DNA from: Pseudomonas viridiflava
Lineage (GTDB): Bacteria; Pseudomonadota; Gammaproteobacteria; Pseudomonadales; Pseudomonadaceae
DNA: 64,000 nt
NCBI RefSeq assembly: GCF_900590755.1
Contig: NZ_UUOC01000044.1
Coordinates: forward strand, 1 to 64,000
Direction: 5' to 3'
Position 1 is the stretch's first letter. Each line of letters begins with the position of its first letter. The notes under the pieces were generated by a model that was not told where the DNA came from, did not search any database, and worked only from the letters and a program-made list of their open reading frames with translations. The position numbers were made by a program, and so were the translations under genes. This document shows, piece after piece, positions 44,054 through 52,959 of the stretch.

Positions 44054-44749
44054 TCAGGCCGCATGACGGCCGCCAATGCGTACTTCGAATTTGCCGATGC
44101 CCGCGATGCCCGCGCTGATCACATCACCGGATTGCAGGACATCCACGCCGGGCGGAGTGCCGGTCATGATCAGGTCGCCGGGGATAAGCCGGATCGACTG
44201 CGACAGGCGGCTGACGATTTCGCCAACCGACCAGATCTGGCTTTCAAGGTCCGAGCGCTGGCGTTCCACACCGTTGACGTTCAGCCATAGCGCGCCTTGG
44301 CTGGGATGTCCCAGAGTGCTGGCGGGCTGGATGGGGCTGATAGGTGCCGAACCGTCGAAGGCCTTGGCTGCTTCCCAGGGCTGGCCCACCGCTTTGGCCG
44401 CCATCTGCAAATCGCGGCGGGTCAGATCCAGACCGGCGGCGTAGCCCCACACGTGGTCCAGCGCCTGCGCTTCATCGATGTTGAAGCCACCGGTGCCGAT
44501 GGCGACCACCAGTTCGATCTCGTGGCAGAACTGCTCGGTCAGCGGCGGAAAGTCCAGCTCGCCCTCGGCATCGATCACCGAGGTGGAGGGCTTCATGAAG
44601 AACGCGGGCATTTCTCGTGGGGCGTTTTGCGAGTCGCCCCAGTGATAATTGCGACCCAGGCAAAACACTCGCGCGACGGGAAAGCGTGCGGTGCTATTGG
44701 CCACGGGCAAACTGCGGATCAGGCCGGGTTCGAACACGTAATCAATCAT
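44054..44749 (-). CDS. Fumarylacetoacetate hydrolase-family protein
   Basis: The 231-aa protein belongs to the short FAH fold group, similar to fumarylpyruvate and acylpyruvate hydrolases. RVFCLGRNYHWGD is the N-terminal family motif. The metal ligands are in CHEIELVV (two Glu) and GLDLTRRDLQ (Asp), with the substrate-site segment MTGTPPGV. Such enzymes split C-C bonds of beta-diketo acids to give pyruvate or a similar product. The start at 44749 follows AAGGAAT. The track-length reading from 44914 would pass through a terminator. First gene of the operon. Confidence 0.9.
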   Translation of the reverse strand: MIDYVFEPGLIRSLPVANSTARFPVARVFCLGRNYHWGDSQNAPREMPAFFMKPSTSVIDAEGELDFPPLTEQFCHEIELVVAIGTGGFNIDEAQALDHVWGYAAGLDLTRRDLQMAAKAVGQPWEAAKAFDGSAPISPIQPASTLGHPSQGALWLNVNGVERQRSDLESQIWSVGEIVSRLSQSIRLIPGDLIMTGTPPGVDVLQSGDVISAGIAGIGKFEVRIGGRHAA

Positions 44750-44860
44750 TGTTATTCCTTGATCTAGAGCCTTCTTGACGATCAGCCTACGGGATCGGCA
44801 GCGGCCAAAGTTGGACAAAGCGGTGTTCAAACTGGAGTAAACACGGCGAATGCGAGCCAT

Positions 44861-44884
44861 AAAAAAGGCGTACTCGCGTACGCC
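44861..44884 (-). terminator. Minus-strand terminator between the MFS and FAH genes
   Basis: GGCGTAC (44867-44873) and GTACGCC (44878-44884) form a perfect 7-bp stem. On the minus strand it is followed by a run of T (plus-strand A's 44861-44866). It ends the MFS transcript, so the FAH operon must start from a promoter in 44750-44860. Confidence 0.8.
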
Positions 44885-44926
44885 ATTGCCAAGAGCAGGC
44901 ATAAGGTCACACACATTCTTTTTGCG

Positions 44927-46267
44927 TTAGCGGGTCTTCAATTCAATGCGGTAGATCTTGCCCAGCAGCAACGAATACGAGAGCGTGCCGATCAGCGCGA
45001 CACCGCCGATGAACCAGAACGCGTAGGCAAACGAGCCGGTAACATGCAGGATCTGGCCGATGACAATCGGTGTCACGATCCCGCCGATGTTGGCCGCCAG
45101 ACTGGTCACGCCGCCGGTCAGGCCAATCAGTTCCTTGGGCGCGATTTCCGACACCGCCGCCCACGAAGACGACGCGATGCCTTGGGCGAAGAAGGCGATG
45201 GTCAGCAGCGCAATGCACACTTCGTTGGAGTCAGTGAAGTTGACCAGCATGATCGACATGCCCAGCGCCGAGCCCACCACCAGCGGCAACTTGCGGGAGA
45301 ACGACAGGGAATAGCCGCGGCGGATCATCCAGTCGGCAATCGCTCCGGCCAGCAGTACCCCGACGGTGGCGCCGATGAACGGCAGCACAGCGAAGATCCC
45401 CACTTTGACCATGGTCAGATGACGTTCTTCGATCAGGTAAGTGGGGAACCAGGTCAGGAAAAAGTACAGTGCCGACGTGCTGGCAAACTTGCCGATGCAA
45501 ATCGCCCAGATCTGGCGATACTTCAGCAGTTCGGCAATTTGCCCCCACTTGAATTTGTTTTTGTCCTTGCTGGCTTTCACCAGGCCGCCGCCGTCCTCGA
45601 TGTATTGCAGTTCTTCCTTGCTGACCTTCTTGCAGAACAGCGGGTCGCGATACAGAAACAACCAGGCGATACCGAAGATGATGCCCGCGATGCCGGTGCT
45701 GTAGAACACGTGGCGCCAGTCATAAGTGGTCGCCAGCCAGAGCAGCAGGCCCGTGAAGAGTGCCGTGCCCAGGTACTGGCCACAGACATAAATGCTGCTG
45801 GCCAGGCCACGCTCTCTGGCAGGAAACCAGACGGTAACGGCGCGACTGTTGGCGGGGAAGGCCGGCGCTTCCATGGCACCGATTGCCAAACGCAGGCCGA
45901 ACAGCGAGGCGAACCCGCCCGCCAAGCCCTGGCAGACCGTGACCGCTGACCATGAGATCAGCGATACACCGTAAGTGATCCGTGAGCGGAATCTGTCAGC
46001 GATGAAGCCGGCGGGCACCAGAGCAAACGCGTAAGTCCAGGCAAAGGCGGAGAAGATAAGGCCCATTTCGACTTTATCCAGCCCAAGATCCTTGGCCATG
46101 AAGGGTGCGGCGATGGAGATGTTTACCCGGTCCACATAATTGATGATCGTGGCGATCAACAACAGCGAAAGCATGAACCAGCGACGACGGGAAGGCAGAC
46201 GAACCGGTGCGGCTGCGGGTGCGGCGACACGGGTGTCGATCGCCTGAATATCAGGGGAGCTCGACAT
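44927..46267 (-). CDS. MFS transporter, anion:cation symporter family
   Basis: The 446-aa protein has twelve predicted membrane segments and the typical start of ACS-family sugar-acid transporters (RRRWFMLSLLLIATIINYVD), with ADRFRSR as motif A. Relatives such as GudP, ExuT and tartrate carriers import organic or sugar acids with protons. It is divergent from an AraC regulator and upstream of the FAH-SDR-dehydrogenase operon, so it most likely brings in that pathway's substrate. Confidence 0.9.
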   Translation of the reverse strand: MSSSPDIQAIDTRVAAPAAAPVRLPSRRRWFMLSLLLIATIINYVDRVNISIAAPFMAKDLGLDKVEMGLIFSAFAWTYAFALVPAGFIADRFRSRITYGVSLISWSAVTVCQGLAGGFASLFGLRLAIGAMEAPAFPANSRAVTVWFPARERGLASSIYVCGQYLGTALFTGLLLWLATTYDWRHVFYSTGIAGIIFGIAWLFLYRDPLFCKKVSKEELQYIEDGGGLVKASKDKNKFKWGQIAELLKYRQIWAICIGKFASTSALYFFLTWFPTYLIEERHLTMVKVGIFAVLPFIGATVGVLLAGAIADWMIRRGYSLSFSRKLPLVVGSALGMSIMLVNFTDSNEVCIALLTIAFFAQGIASSSWAAVSEIAPKELIGLTGGVTSLAANIGGIVTPIVIGQILHVTGSFAYAFWFIGGVALIGTLSYSLLLGKIYRIELKTR

Positions 46268-46608
46268 GAGAATTCCTCATTGTTTTTATTGGTATCGAGT
46301 TAAATTGCAGCCCCAAAGTGATCGTACGACGATGTAAAAACAATCAAACGCTTAGACTGTTTTTTAATTTCCAGACAGGCTGCTCAGTATTTGTCCAAGA
46401 AAATTACAGCGCGCGCGAACAAGCGATAAATCGTGAAAATTGGGCAAAACATGCGAATTAGAGGGCTTGCAAGATTTGAAGTGATGGATTTGCTTTTGGA
46501 CATCGCCAGCCAATAGCTGGGAAATATTTTTACGGATTTAAGTCATGGGACGTCTGACAATAAGATCGTGGCTTAGCCGCAGCCGTATTTTTTACACGAG
46601 GTATCGAT
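46268..46608. promoter_or_regulatory. Divergent control region between the MFS and AraC genes
   Basis: This 341-bp AT-rich stretch has no gene. It holds TTGTCCAA (46391-46398) and, in the other orientation, TTGGACA (46496-46502). The same 8-mer appears at 44811-44818 in front of the FAH operon. A small palindrome TCGTACGA lies at 46322-46329. These are candidate AraC sites. Promoters could not be fixed. Confidence 0.5.
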
Positions 46609-47511
46609 ATGGATTCAGCAACGCCAGCGCCGACCTATGGCATGCAGCAACGCAGCGAGCGGGCCGATTTCTACATCCGTGACAAGCATGCCCGCAGCGC
46701 CGAAACCGGGCCGCATCGGCATGAGTATTTTCAGATTCAGATCAATCTCGGCGGTGACACCGTGCAGCACATTGGCGGCGTGATCCGGCCGTTCCCGCGT
46801 CATGCGTTGGCGTTTATCCTGCCGCACAAACTGCACCTGATTCCGCATCCGGACGCTGGCAATTTTCTGCTGATCAACTTCGCCCAGACCTTCCTGCTGC
46901 CGCAATTGCAGTGCGATCCGCTGGATCTGGAAGACGTGCCTATCGCCCTGGCGCCGGAGTTGTCGCCGTTTCGTTTTCAGGAAAGCCTGGATTTCATTCT
47001 CGACGAAGCCGACTTCGGTGAGATCGAAGCGTTGCTGATCCGCATGCGTCGCCTGGATCAGCAGCGTCAGTTCGGCACTCGCGAAATCCTCAAGGGCTGT
47101 CTGTTGCAGCTGATCGGCACGGTCTGTGAGCGGTTCGCCGAGCAGATCAAAATTCTCGCTGACGACAACGCAGCCGAGCGCAGCCGTCGCGATGCGCTGG
47201 CGCGGATGTCGGAATACGTGCGCAAGAACCTCAGTGATCCAGACCTGAGCCTGAAAAAGGCCGCCTCTGCCGCGTTCTTATCGCCCAATTACCTAACGCA
47301 CTGGTTACGCAAGGAGGTGGGAAAGACCTTCAGCGAACTGGTGCTGGAGCGGCGCATGCACCTGGCCCGCACGCTGCTGCTGACTGGCACCAAGCCTGTA
47401 GGCGAAGTCGCCAGACTTTGCGGGTTCGCCGACGAAGCCTACTTCTCCCGTCGCTTTCGCAACGCCCATGGCATGCCGCCTGGACAGTTTCGCAAGCAGC
47501 GGGATTTGTAA
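46609..47511 (+). CDS. AraC-family transcriptional regulator
   Basis: The 300-aa protein has an N-terminal cupin-type sensor domain (GPHRHEYFQIQINLGG) and a C-terminal pair of helix-turn-helix units (about 205-300), with LSLKKAASAAFLSPNYLTHW and the AraC signature VGEVARLCGFADEAYFSRRF. ACGAGG precedes the ATG. It is divergent from the MFS gene, the usual place of an activator of a catabolic and transport set. The ligand is unknown. Confidence 0.92.
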   Translation: MDSATPAPTYGMQQRSERADFYIRDKHARSAETGPHRHEYFQIQINLGGDTVQHIGGVIRPFPRHALAFILPHKLHLIPHPDAGNFLLINFAQTFLLPQLQCDPLDLEDVPIALAPELSPFRFQESLDFILDEADFGEIEALLIRMRRLDQQRQFGTREILKGCLLQLIGTVCERFAEQIKILADDNAAERSRRDALARMSEYVRKNLSDPDLSLKKAASAAFLSPNYLTHWLRKEVGKTFSELVLERRMHLARTLLLTGTKPVGEVARLCGFADEAYFSRRFRNAHGMPPGQFRKQRDL

Positions 47512-47563
47512 CTAACGCAGCCTTCCTGGGTGAACCCGATGATTCTCAAATTAGCGCGATCCT

Positions 47564-47869
47564 GTGGGACCGGCTTTAGCCGGGAAGGGGCTTGTACATT
47601 CCCCCGATAGCTATCGCCTGAAATGCCGCCTTCCCGGCTAGAGCCGGTCCCACATAGATTGCATTCCATCAGTGGGACCGGCTTCAGCCGGGAAGGGGCC
47701 AGTACGTCAATCCAATATCTATCGCCTGAAATGCCGCCTTCCCGGTTAAAGCCGGTCCCACATAGATTGCATTCCATCAGTGGGACCGGCTTTAGCCGGG
47801 AAGAGGCCAGTTCATCCACCCGATACTTATCGTCTGAAATGCCGCCTTCCCGGCTGAAGCCGGTCCCAC
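47564..47869. repeat. Tandem array of three REP doublets, period 108 bp
   Basis: Each unit is about 90 bp: an arm GTGGGACCGGCTTTAGCCGG, a loop, and the inverted arm. Units lie at 47564-47653, 47672-47761 and 47780-47869. The two 18-bp spacers (ATAGATTGCATTCCATCA) are identical, so the whole 108-bp block was duplicated. The array fills most of 47512-47926 between the convergent AraC and YdeP genes. The rest of that gap shows nothing else. Confidence 0.92.
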
Positions 47870-47926
47870 AAGAATGTGCATTGCAGGCAAACATAGAATT
47901 TCCCACAGCGATTGTGGCGTGCGGTT

Positions 47927-50275
47927 TCAAACCACCTGATCGCTCTGCGGAACCACGTTGTGGCGATCAGCCGGAGCCGTTGCGCTGCTTAGAATGATCG
48001 GCACGGATTTCGCGGCAGGCACTTTGCTGCGTTCGGCGTGGTGCCAGAGCGGCACCAGCGGATTGCATTCCGGGTAGTAAGCGGCGCTGCAACCTTCGGG
48101 GATGTCGTAGGCGATGATCTGCATCGGCCCAACCTGCCGGATGACTTCAGGCTCCACAGCGGTGGTCAGGGTGACCCATTCTCCGGCCGCAAAGCCCAAC
48201 CGGATGATGTCGTTGCGGTTCATGAAAATCACTGTCCGGGTGCCGCTGACGCCGCGAAAGCGATCATCAAAGCCATAAATTGTGGTGTTGAACTGATCGT
48301 TACTGCGCAGCGTCATCAGCTGCAGTACATCTCTGCGCTCCTGGCTCTGTTCAAAATCCTTGTCTTCGGCCAGCAGTGACGGAGTGATGAACTGCGCTCG
48401 CTGGCTTTCGGTTTTCCATTCCCGTTGCGCCGCTGCCACCGGTTTGTGAAAACCACCCGGCTCCCACATGCGGGTTTCCATGTCGTGGAAAATCTCCGGA
48501 TAGACTTCGCTGATGGCTTGGCGAATGTTCGCGTAGTCCGTGCGCCAGGCATCCCAGTCAATGCGCTCACTGCCGGACAAAGTGGCTTTTGCGAGATTCG
48601 CCACGATGGTGGTTTCAGCGCGCACATGCTCGCTCACCGGTTCAGCGCTGCCTTTCCAGCCATGGATGCAACCGGTGCTGTCCTCGGTGCTGTAGCTTTG
48701 TGCATGACCGTTCTGCCGATCGATTTCAATCTTGCCAAGGCAGGGCAGCAGCCAGGTGTTTTTGGCCGTCACCAGATGCGTGCGATTGAGTTTGGTCGCA
48801 ATCTGCACATTCAATTGCAGGTTTTTCCAGGCAGGCTCCATGCGTGAGGTGTCCGGAATGGCGCGAAGAAAATTGCCGCCCAGCCCGATGAAACCCCGCA
48901 CGCTACCGTCGAGGATGCCTTCGCACGTCTCCACCGTGGCGCGACCCTTTTTGGTTGGCACATGAAAGCTAAACAACGCCTCGATTTTATCCACAGGAAC
49001 TTTGCCCGGGTCTTCGCTAATGCCGACGGTGCGCTGGCCCTGCACGTTGGAGTGGCCGCGCACCGGACAGATTCCTGCGCCGGGCTTGCCGATGTTGCCG
49101 CGCAGCAACAGCAGGTTGACCAGCATCTGTACCGCGCTCACGCCTTTGCGATGCTGAGTGATGCCCATGCCATAAACGATCATCACCCGCTCACTGCGGG
49201 CGTAAACCGTGGCAGCGGCTTCCATGGCGCTGCGAGTGAGGCCTGAGCGTGTTTCCAGCTCGGCCCATTCCACCTCGCGGACCATCGCGGCAAACTCCCC
49301 GAAGCCCTCGGTGTGCTGGGCGATGAACACCTGATCGATAACAGCCGGCTCGCCTTTGATCAGCGCGGCTTTGTCCATTTCAAACAGTGCTTTGGCGATA
49401 CCCATCACCGCCGCAATGTCACCGCCAATCACCACCTGATGATATTGGGTGCTGATGATGGTCGAGTCCGGGCCGAGCATTTGCGTGGGCGATTGCGGAT
49501 TGACGAAGCGTTCCAGCCCGCGCTCGCGGATCGGGTTGAAGGTGATGATCGGCACATCGCGACGGCGGGCGTCCTGCAAGTCGTGGAGCATGCGTGGGCT
49601 GTTGCTGCCCACGTTCTGGCCGAAGAAAAAGATGCAGTCGGTGTGCTGAAAATCATCCAGCGTCACGGTGCCCACCGGCACGCCTATGCTTTCCTGCAAG
49701 CCGACGGAGGTGCTTTCGTGGCACATGTTCGAGCTGTCGGGCAGGTTGTTGGTCCCGTAGGCGCGGGCGAACAATTGATAGATGAACGAGGTTTCCAGCG
49801 ACGCACGGCCCGAGGCGTAAAACGCCACGCTGTCAGGTTCCAGGGCGCGCAGTTGCGAACCAATTTCCTGATACGCCTGTTCCCAACTGGTTTCCCGATA
49901 GTGGTCGGTTTGCGGGTCATAACGCAGCGGATGGGTCAGGCGGCCGTGCTGTTCAAGGTCGTAGCCATGCCATTGCAACAGCTCTGTGACTGAATGCTGA
50001 GCAAAGAACTCAGGGCTGGTCTTGAGCGACGTCAGCTCCCAGGCCGTGGCTTTGGCGCCGTTTTCGCAGAATTCCAGGGAGTGTGGCTTGCCGGGCTTGG
50101 CCCATGCGCAACTGACACAGGCAAAGCCGCCGGGCTTGTTTTGCCGGGTCAGGGCAAGCGGGGCTTTGATCAGTGCCTGTTCACGCCACAGGATGGTCAT
50201 CACGGACTTTGCCGAGCCCCATCCGCCAGAGGCATCAGCGTAGGGACGATAGTGTGCTTGAGGGTGAATGAGCAT
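47927..50275 (-). CDS. FdhF/YdeP-family molybdopterin oxidoreductase
   Basis: The 782-aa protein is a member of the DMSO-reductase superfamily. The N-terminal segment FACVSCAWAKP (Cys53, Cys56) with Cys70 may hold an Fe-S cluster. SNMCHESTSVGLQESIG carries the possible molybdenum-ligand Cys, and the C-terminal domain is the dinucleotide-binding barrel. No Tat signal is seen, so it is probably cytoplasmic. E. coli YdeP is tied to acid resistance, but the reaction is not known. The start at 50275 (MLIHPQAHYRPYAD) has AGAGGC upstream. The reading from 50353 lacks support. Confidence 0.9.
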   Translation of the reverse strand: MLIHPQAHYRPYADASGGWGSAKSVMTILWREQALIKAPLALTRQNKPGGFACVSCAWAKPGKPHSLEFCENGAKATAWELTSLKTSPEFFAQHSVTELLQWHGYDLEQHGRLTHPLRYDPQTDHYRETSWEQAYQEIGSQLRALEPDSVAFYASGRASLETSFIYQLFARAYGTNNLPDSSNMCHESTSVGLQESIGVPVGTVTLDDFQHTDCIFFFGQNVGSNSPRMLHDLQDARRRDVPIITFNPIRERGLERFVNPQSPTQMLGPDSTIISTQYHQVVIGGDIAAVMGIAKALFEMDKAALIKGEPAVIDQVFIAQHTEGFGEFAAMVREVEWAELETRSGLTRSAMEAAATVYARSERVMIVYGMGITQHRKGVSAVQMLVNLLLLRGNIGKPGAGICPVRGHSNVQGQRTVGISEDPGKVPVDKIEALFSFHVPTKKGRATVETCEGILDGSVRGFIGLGGNFLRAIPDTSRMEPAWKNLQLNVQIATKLNRTHLVTAKNTWLLPCLGKIEIDRQNGHAQSYSTEDSTGCIHGWKGSAEPVSEHVRAETTIVANLAKATLSGSERIDWDAWRTDYANIRQAISEVYPEIFHDMETRMWEPGGFHKPVAAAQREWKTESQRAQFITPSLLAEDKDFEQSQERRDVLQLMTLRSNDQFNTTIYGFDDRFRGVSGTRTVIFMNRNDIIRLGFAAGEWVTLTTAVEPEVIRQVGPMQIIAYDIPEGCSAAYYPECNPLVPLWHHAERSKVPAAKSVPIILSSATAPADRHNVVPQSDQVV

Positions 50276-50480
50276 CGAAGTTGCCTCTATCGGCCGACGT
50301 AATACGGGCGGCGCTGACCGTCTTGTGAAGTTCTGACGCAGCGCCTGAGGCAAAGGTTCGGTATCGATTCTCCGGCGGTCGCCTTACGTATTCATGGTCC
50401 AAAACCGAACTTGTGGGGCAGTTGATCAGTCTCTAGTGCTGCTGATAACCCGTGCCGCCGATAGCGAGGAACCCCGCGTT

Positions 50481-52631
50481 TTGCCGAACTTCAAGTCCAT
50501 CTTCCTGCTGTTCATGTTGTTGTGTGTTGGCAACGTCCACCTTCAGGCTGCTGAAGCGCCCGCTGCTCCAGCCGCTGCAGCCGCCCCCGAAGAACCCGCA
50601 GCCCCGGAAATCCTCCTTCAAGGCGGGTTGCTGGGTGCGATCAGTTCCAGCATTGACGATGTGCAGGAAAAGCTCGACCTGGACGGCAACTGGCTGGACA
50701 GCTGGCGCTTGCGAGCGGACCGGGCTGCCAACGAGCTGGATAAGCTGGTCAGCAAGCCGACGCCGGAAACCCAGTGGGGCGCGGTAGGTGACTTTGTCAT
50801 GCTGTCGGTGGTGTGGATCGGCACCTTTGCCGTGCTGACCATCCTCGGTAGTTTCATTGCGGTACGCATCAATCGCCGACCGTTCATGTTGATTCGCGAG
50901 CGCAGCCAGGCGCTGATCGGTTATGTGCTGCCTTACACTTTGCCAGCCATCATTAGCCTGCCGGTGACGTTATCCGTCAGCCATCTCATGGATCTCTCGG
51001 TAGGCCGCGCGTTGGCGTTGTGCTTCGCCTATGCGACCAGCAGCGGCATCGTTTCAACCTCGGTGTTGTTGTGCGTGATCGTGATGTTCAACTACGGGCA
51101 TAAACGCGCGGCGGTGCGAATGATCCGCCGCTACGCGCCCAAACCGCTTTTTGTCATCGGCTTCCTTGCTGCCTTGAGCGATGCCCTGACCAGCCCGCAG
51201 ATCGCCCGGCAGATCGGCAGTAACGTCACCACCAGCGTGGCGGTCTTCACCGGCTTGTTCGCCTCCGTGGTGTTCTGCATTTTGATCATCAAGGTGCGAC
51301 GACCCATCGCGCATCTGATTCGTAATCGGCAACTCAGCAGTCGCTTGGCACAACCTGCGCTGCAACAGTCGCTGAAGATATTCTCCAACCTTTGGCATTT
51401 GCCGATTCTGCTGATGATCCTGGTCTCGGCGGTGAGCCTGATTGGCGCTGGCGAAGACAGCCAGAAAGCCCTGCGCTGCGCCTTGTTCACTACAGTTTTG
51501 CTGATCGGCACAGTGTTCCTCAGTACTGTTTTCCAACACATCTTCAAACCTGCCGAAATCCGCGCGCGGGGCGTGCATGTCTACCGCGAGCGCTTGCTAA
51601 GCCTGGCCCATGCGGTGATGCGGATTATTCTCGCGGTCTCGTTCATCGAAATTCTCGGGCGGATCTGGGGCTTCTCGATGTTCGAGTTTGCCCAGCGCAA
51701 TAGCGTGGGCCGGGTCATCAGTGAATCCCTGAGCAGCATCGGCCTGATCTTTCTGGTCACCTGGTTGCTGTGGGTGGTGCTGGATACGGCAATTCAGGAA
51801 GCCCTGAAGCCGCCGGTTCATCATCGCTCCAATCGCCAGCCGAGCACGCGGATCAAGACCATCCTGCCGCTGCTGCGTAACGCGATCAAAATCATTCTGG
51901 TGGTGATCTGCGCCATTACCACCATGGCCAACCTGGGCATCAATGTCGCACCACTGCTGGCGGGTGCTGGTGTGGTGGGTCTGGCCATCGGTTTTGGTTC
52001 CCAGCAGTTGGTGCAGGACGTCATCACCGGTCTGTTCATCATCATCGAAGACACCTTTTCCATCGGCGACTGGGTGGTGCTCAGCACTGGCCATTCGGGG
52101 ACCGTTGAAAGCCTGACCATCCGCACTGTGCGCTTGCGTGACGGCAAGGGCTTTGTGCATTCGGTGCCGTTCGGGCAGATCAAGGCGGTGACCAACCAGT
52201 CCCGGCAATTCGCCTACGCGTTCTTCTCGGTGCAATTCACCTATGACTCGGACATCGACAGTGCCTTGTCATTGATCCGCGAAACCGGCCAGTCGATCTC
52301 CGAGGACATCCTGCTCAAGAGCAACCTGCAAGGTCCGTTGGAAGTGTTCGGCGTAGACCGCATGGATCTGAATGGCGTGGTGCTGACCGCGCAGTTCCGT
52401 ACATCGTCCGGTGGGCAATACAGCGTGGGTCGGGCGTTCAACGAGCGGCTGAAAAAGCTTGTGGATAAATCAGGCGACGTGCGCTTCGCGCAAACTTATC
52501 CACAGACCGTGATCAGCCCCAATGCCGGGCATGTGCAACAGCTGTCAGTGGACAGAGACGCACAACCGGCGTCAGGGAAGGGCAATGTGGTGAACGTTGA
52601 CGGCTCGGAAAACCCGCCGGTGAAGCCGTAA
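50481..52631 (+). CDS. Large MscS-type mechanosensitive channel (YbiO-like)
   Basis: The 716-aa protein has a signal peptide (LPNFKSIFLLFMLLCVGNVH ... AAEA), an Ala/Pro-rich periplasmic stretch, about ten membrane segments and a C-terminal MscS core. The pore helix and beta domain are AGAGVVGLAIGFGSQQLVQD and FIIIEDTFSIGDWV. Such channels open on osmotic downshock. The TTG at 50481 is chosen because GAGGAA lies upstream and a signal peptide follows directly. A longer reading from 50394 places 29 residues before the signal. It is divergent from the YdeP gene. Confidence 0.9.
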   Translation: MPNFKSIFLLFMLLCVGNVHLQAAEAPAAPAAAAAPEEPAAPEILLQGGLLGAISSSIDDVQEKLDLDGNWLDSWRLRADRAANELDKLVSKPTPETQWGAVGDFVMLSVVWIGTFAVLTILGSFIAVRINRRPFMLIRERSQALIGYVLPYTLPAIISLPVTLSVSHLMDLSVGRALALCFAYATSSGIVSTSVLLCVIVMFNYGHKRAAVRMIRRYAPKPLFVIGFLAALSDALTSPQIARQIGSNVTTSVAVFTGLFASVVFCILIIKVRRPIAHLIRNRQLSSRLAQPALQQSLKIFSNLWHLPILLMILVSAVSLIGAGEDSQKALRCALFTTVLLIGTVFLSTVFQHIFKPAEIRARGVHVYRERLLSLAHAVMRIILAVSFIEILGRIWGFSMFEFAQRNSVGRVISESLSSIGLIFLVTWLLWVVLDTAIQEALKPPVHHRSNRQPSTRIKTILPLLRNAIKIILVVICAITTMANLGINVAPLLAGAGVVGLAIGFGSQQLVQDVITGLFIIIEDTFSIGDWVVLSTGHSGTVESLTIRTVRLRDGKGFVHSVPFGQIKAVTNQSRQFAYAFFSVQFTYDSDIDSALSLIRETGQSISEDILLKSNLQGPLEVFGVDRMDLNGVVLTAQFRTSSGGQYSVGRAFNERLKKLVDKSGDVRFAQTYPQTVISPNAGHVQQLSVDRDAQPASGKGNVVNVDGSENPPVKP

Positions 52632-52642
52632 CGGCGAACCCG

Positions 52643-52939
52643 TTGGAGCAAGGCTTGCCCGCGAAGAACGATAATGCGGTGTACCTGACAAGTCGCGTCG
52701 ACTGATTCGCGGGCAAGCCCGGCTCCAAGAGGTTCGATGATCGTCTGTGGGAGCGAGGCTTGCCCGCGAAGAACGATAATGCGGTGTAACTGACAAGTCG
52801 CGTCGACTGATTCGCGGGCAAGCCCGGCTCCAACAGGTTCGATGATCGTCTGTGGGAGCGGTGCTTACCCGCGATAAGGGCACCGCGATTCGACAGGCCA
52901 ATCACTGAGACCTTATCGCGGGCAAGCACCGCTCCCACA
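52643..52939. repeat. Tandem array of three REP doublets, period 105 bp
   Basis: Units are at about 52643-52728, 52745-52833 and 52851-52939. The first two are nearly identical, with arms like GGAGC.AGGCTTGCCCGCGAA and its complement, and the third has diverged to GGAGCGGTGCTTACCCGCGA. The spacers are also alike. The array fills the convergent gap 52632-52959 between the MscS and Lhr genes. Nothing else is seen there. Confidence 0.9.
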
Positions 52940-52959
52940 GGGATCGAGAAATCCCGGCC

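Noticed and set aside
47439..47930. Minus-strand frame with repeated Cys-Gly-Thr-Gly-Phe segments
   Set aside because: The repeats in the protein are only the translation of the three REP doublets.
47564..52939. Possible CRISPR arrays from the regular repeats
   Set aside because: The spacers are identical or nearly so, the repeats are imperfect inverted pairs of about 90 bp, and no cas genes are near. They are REP doublets.
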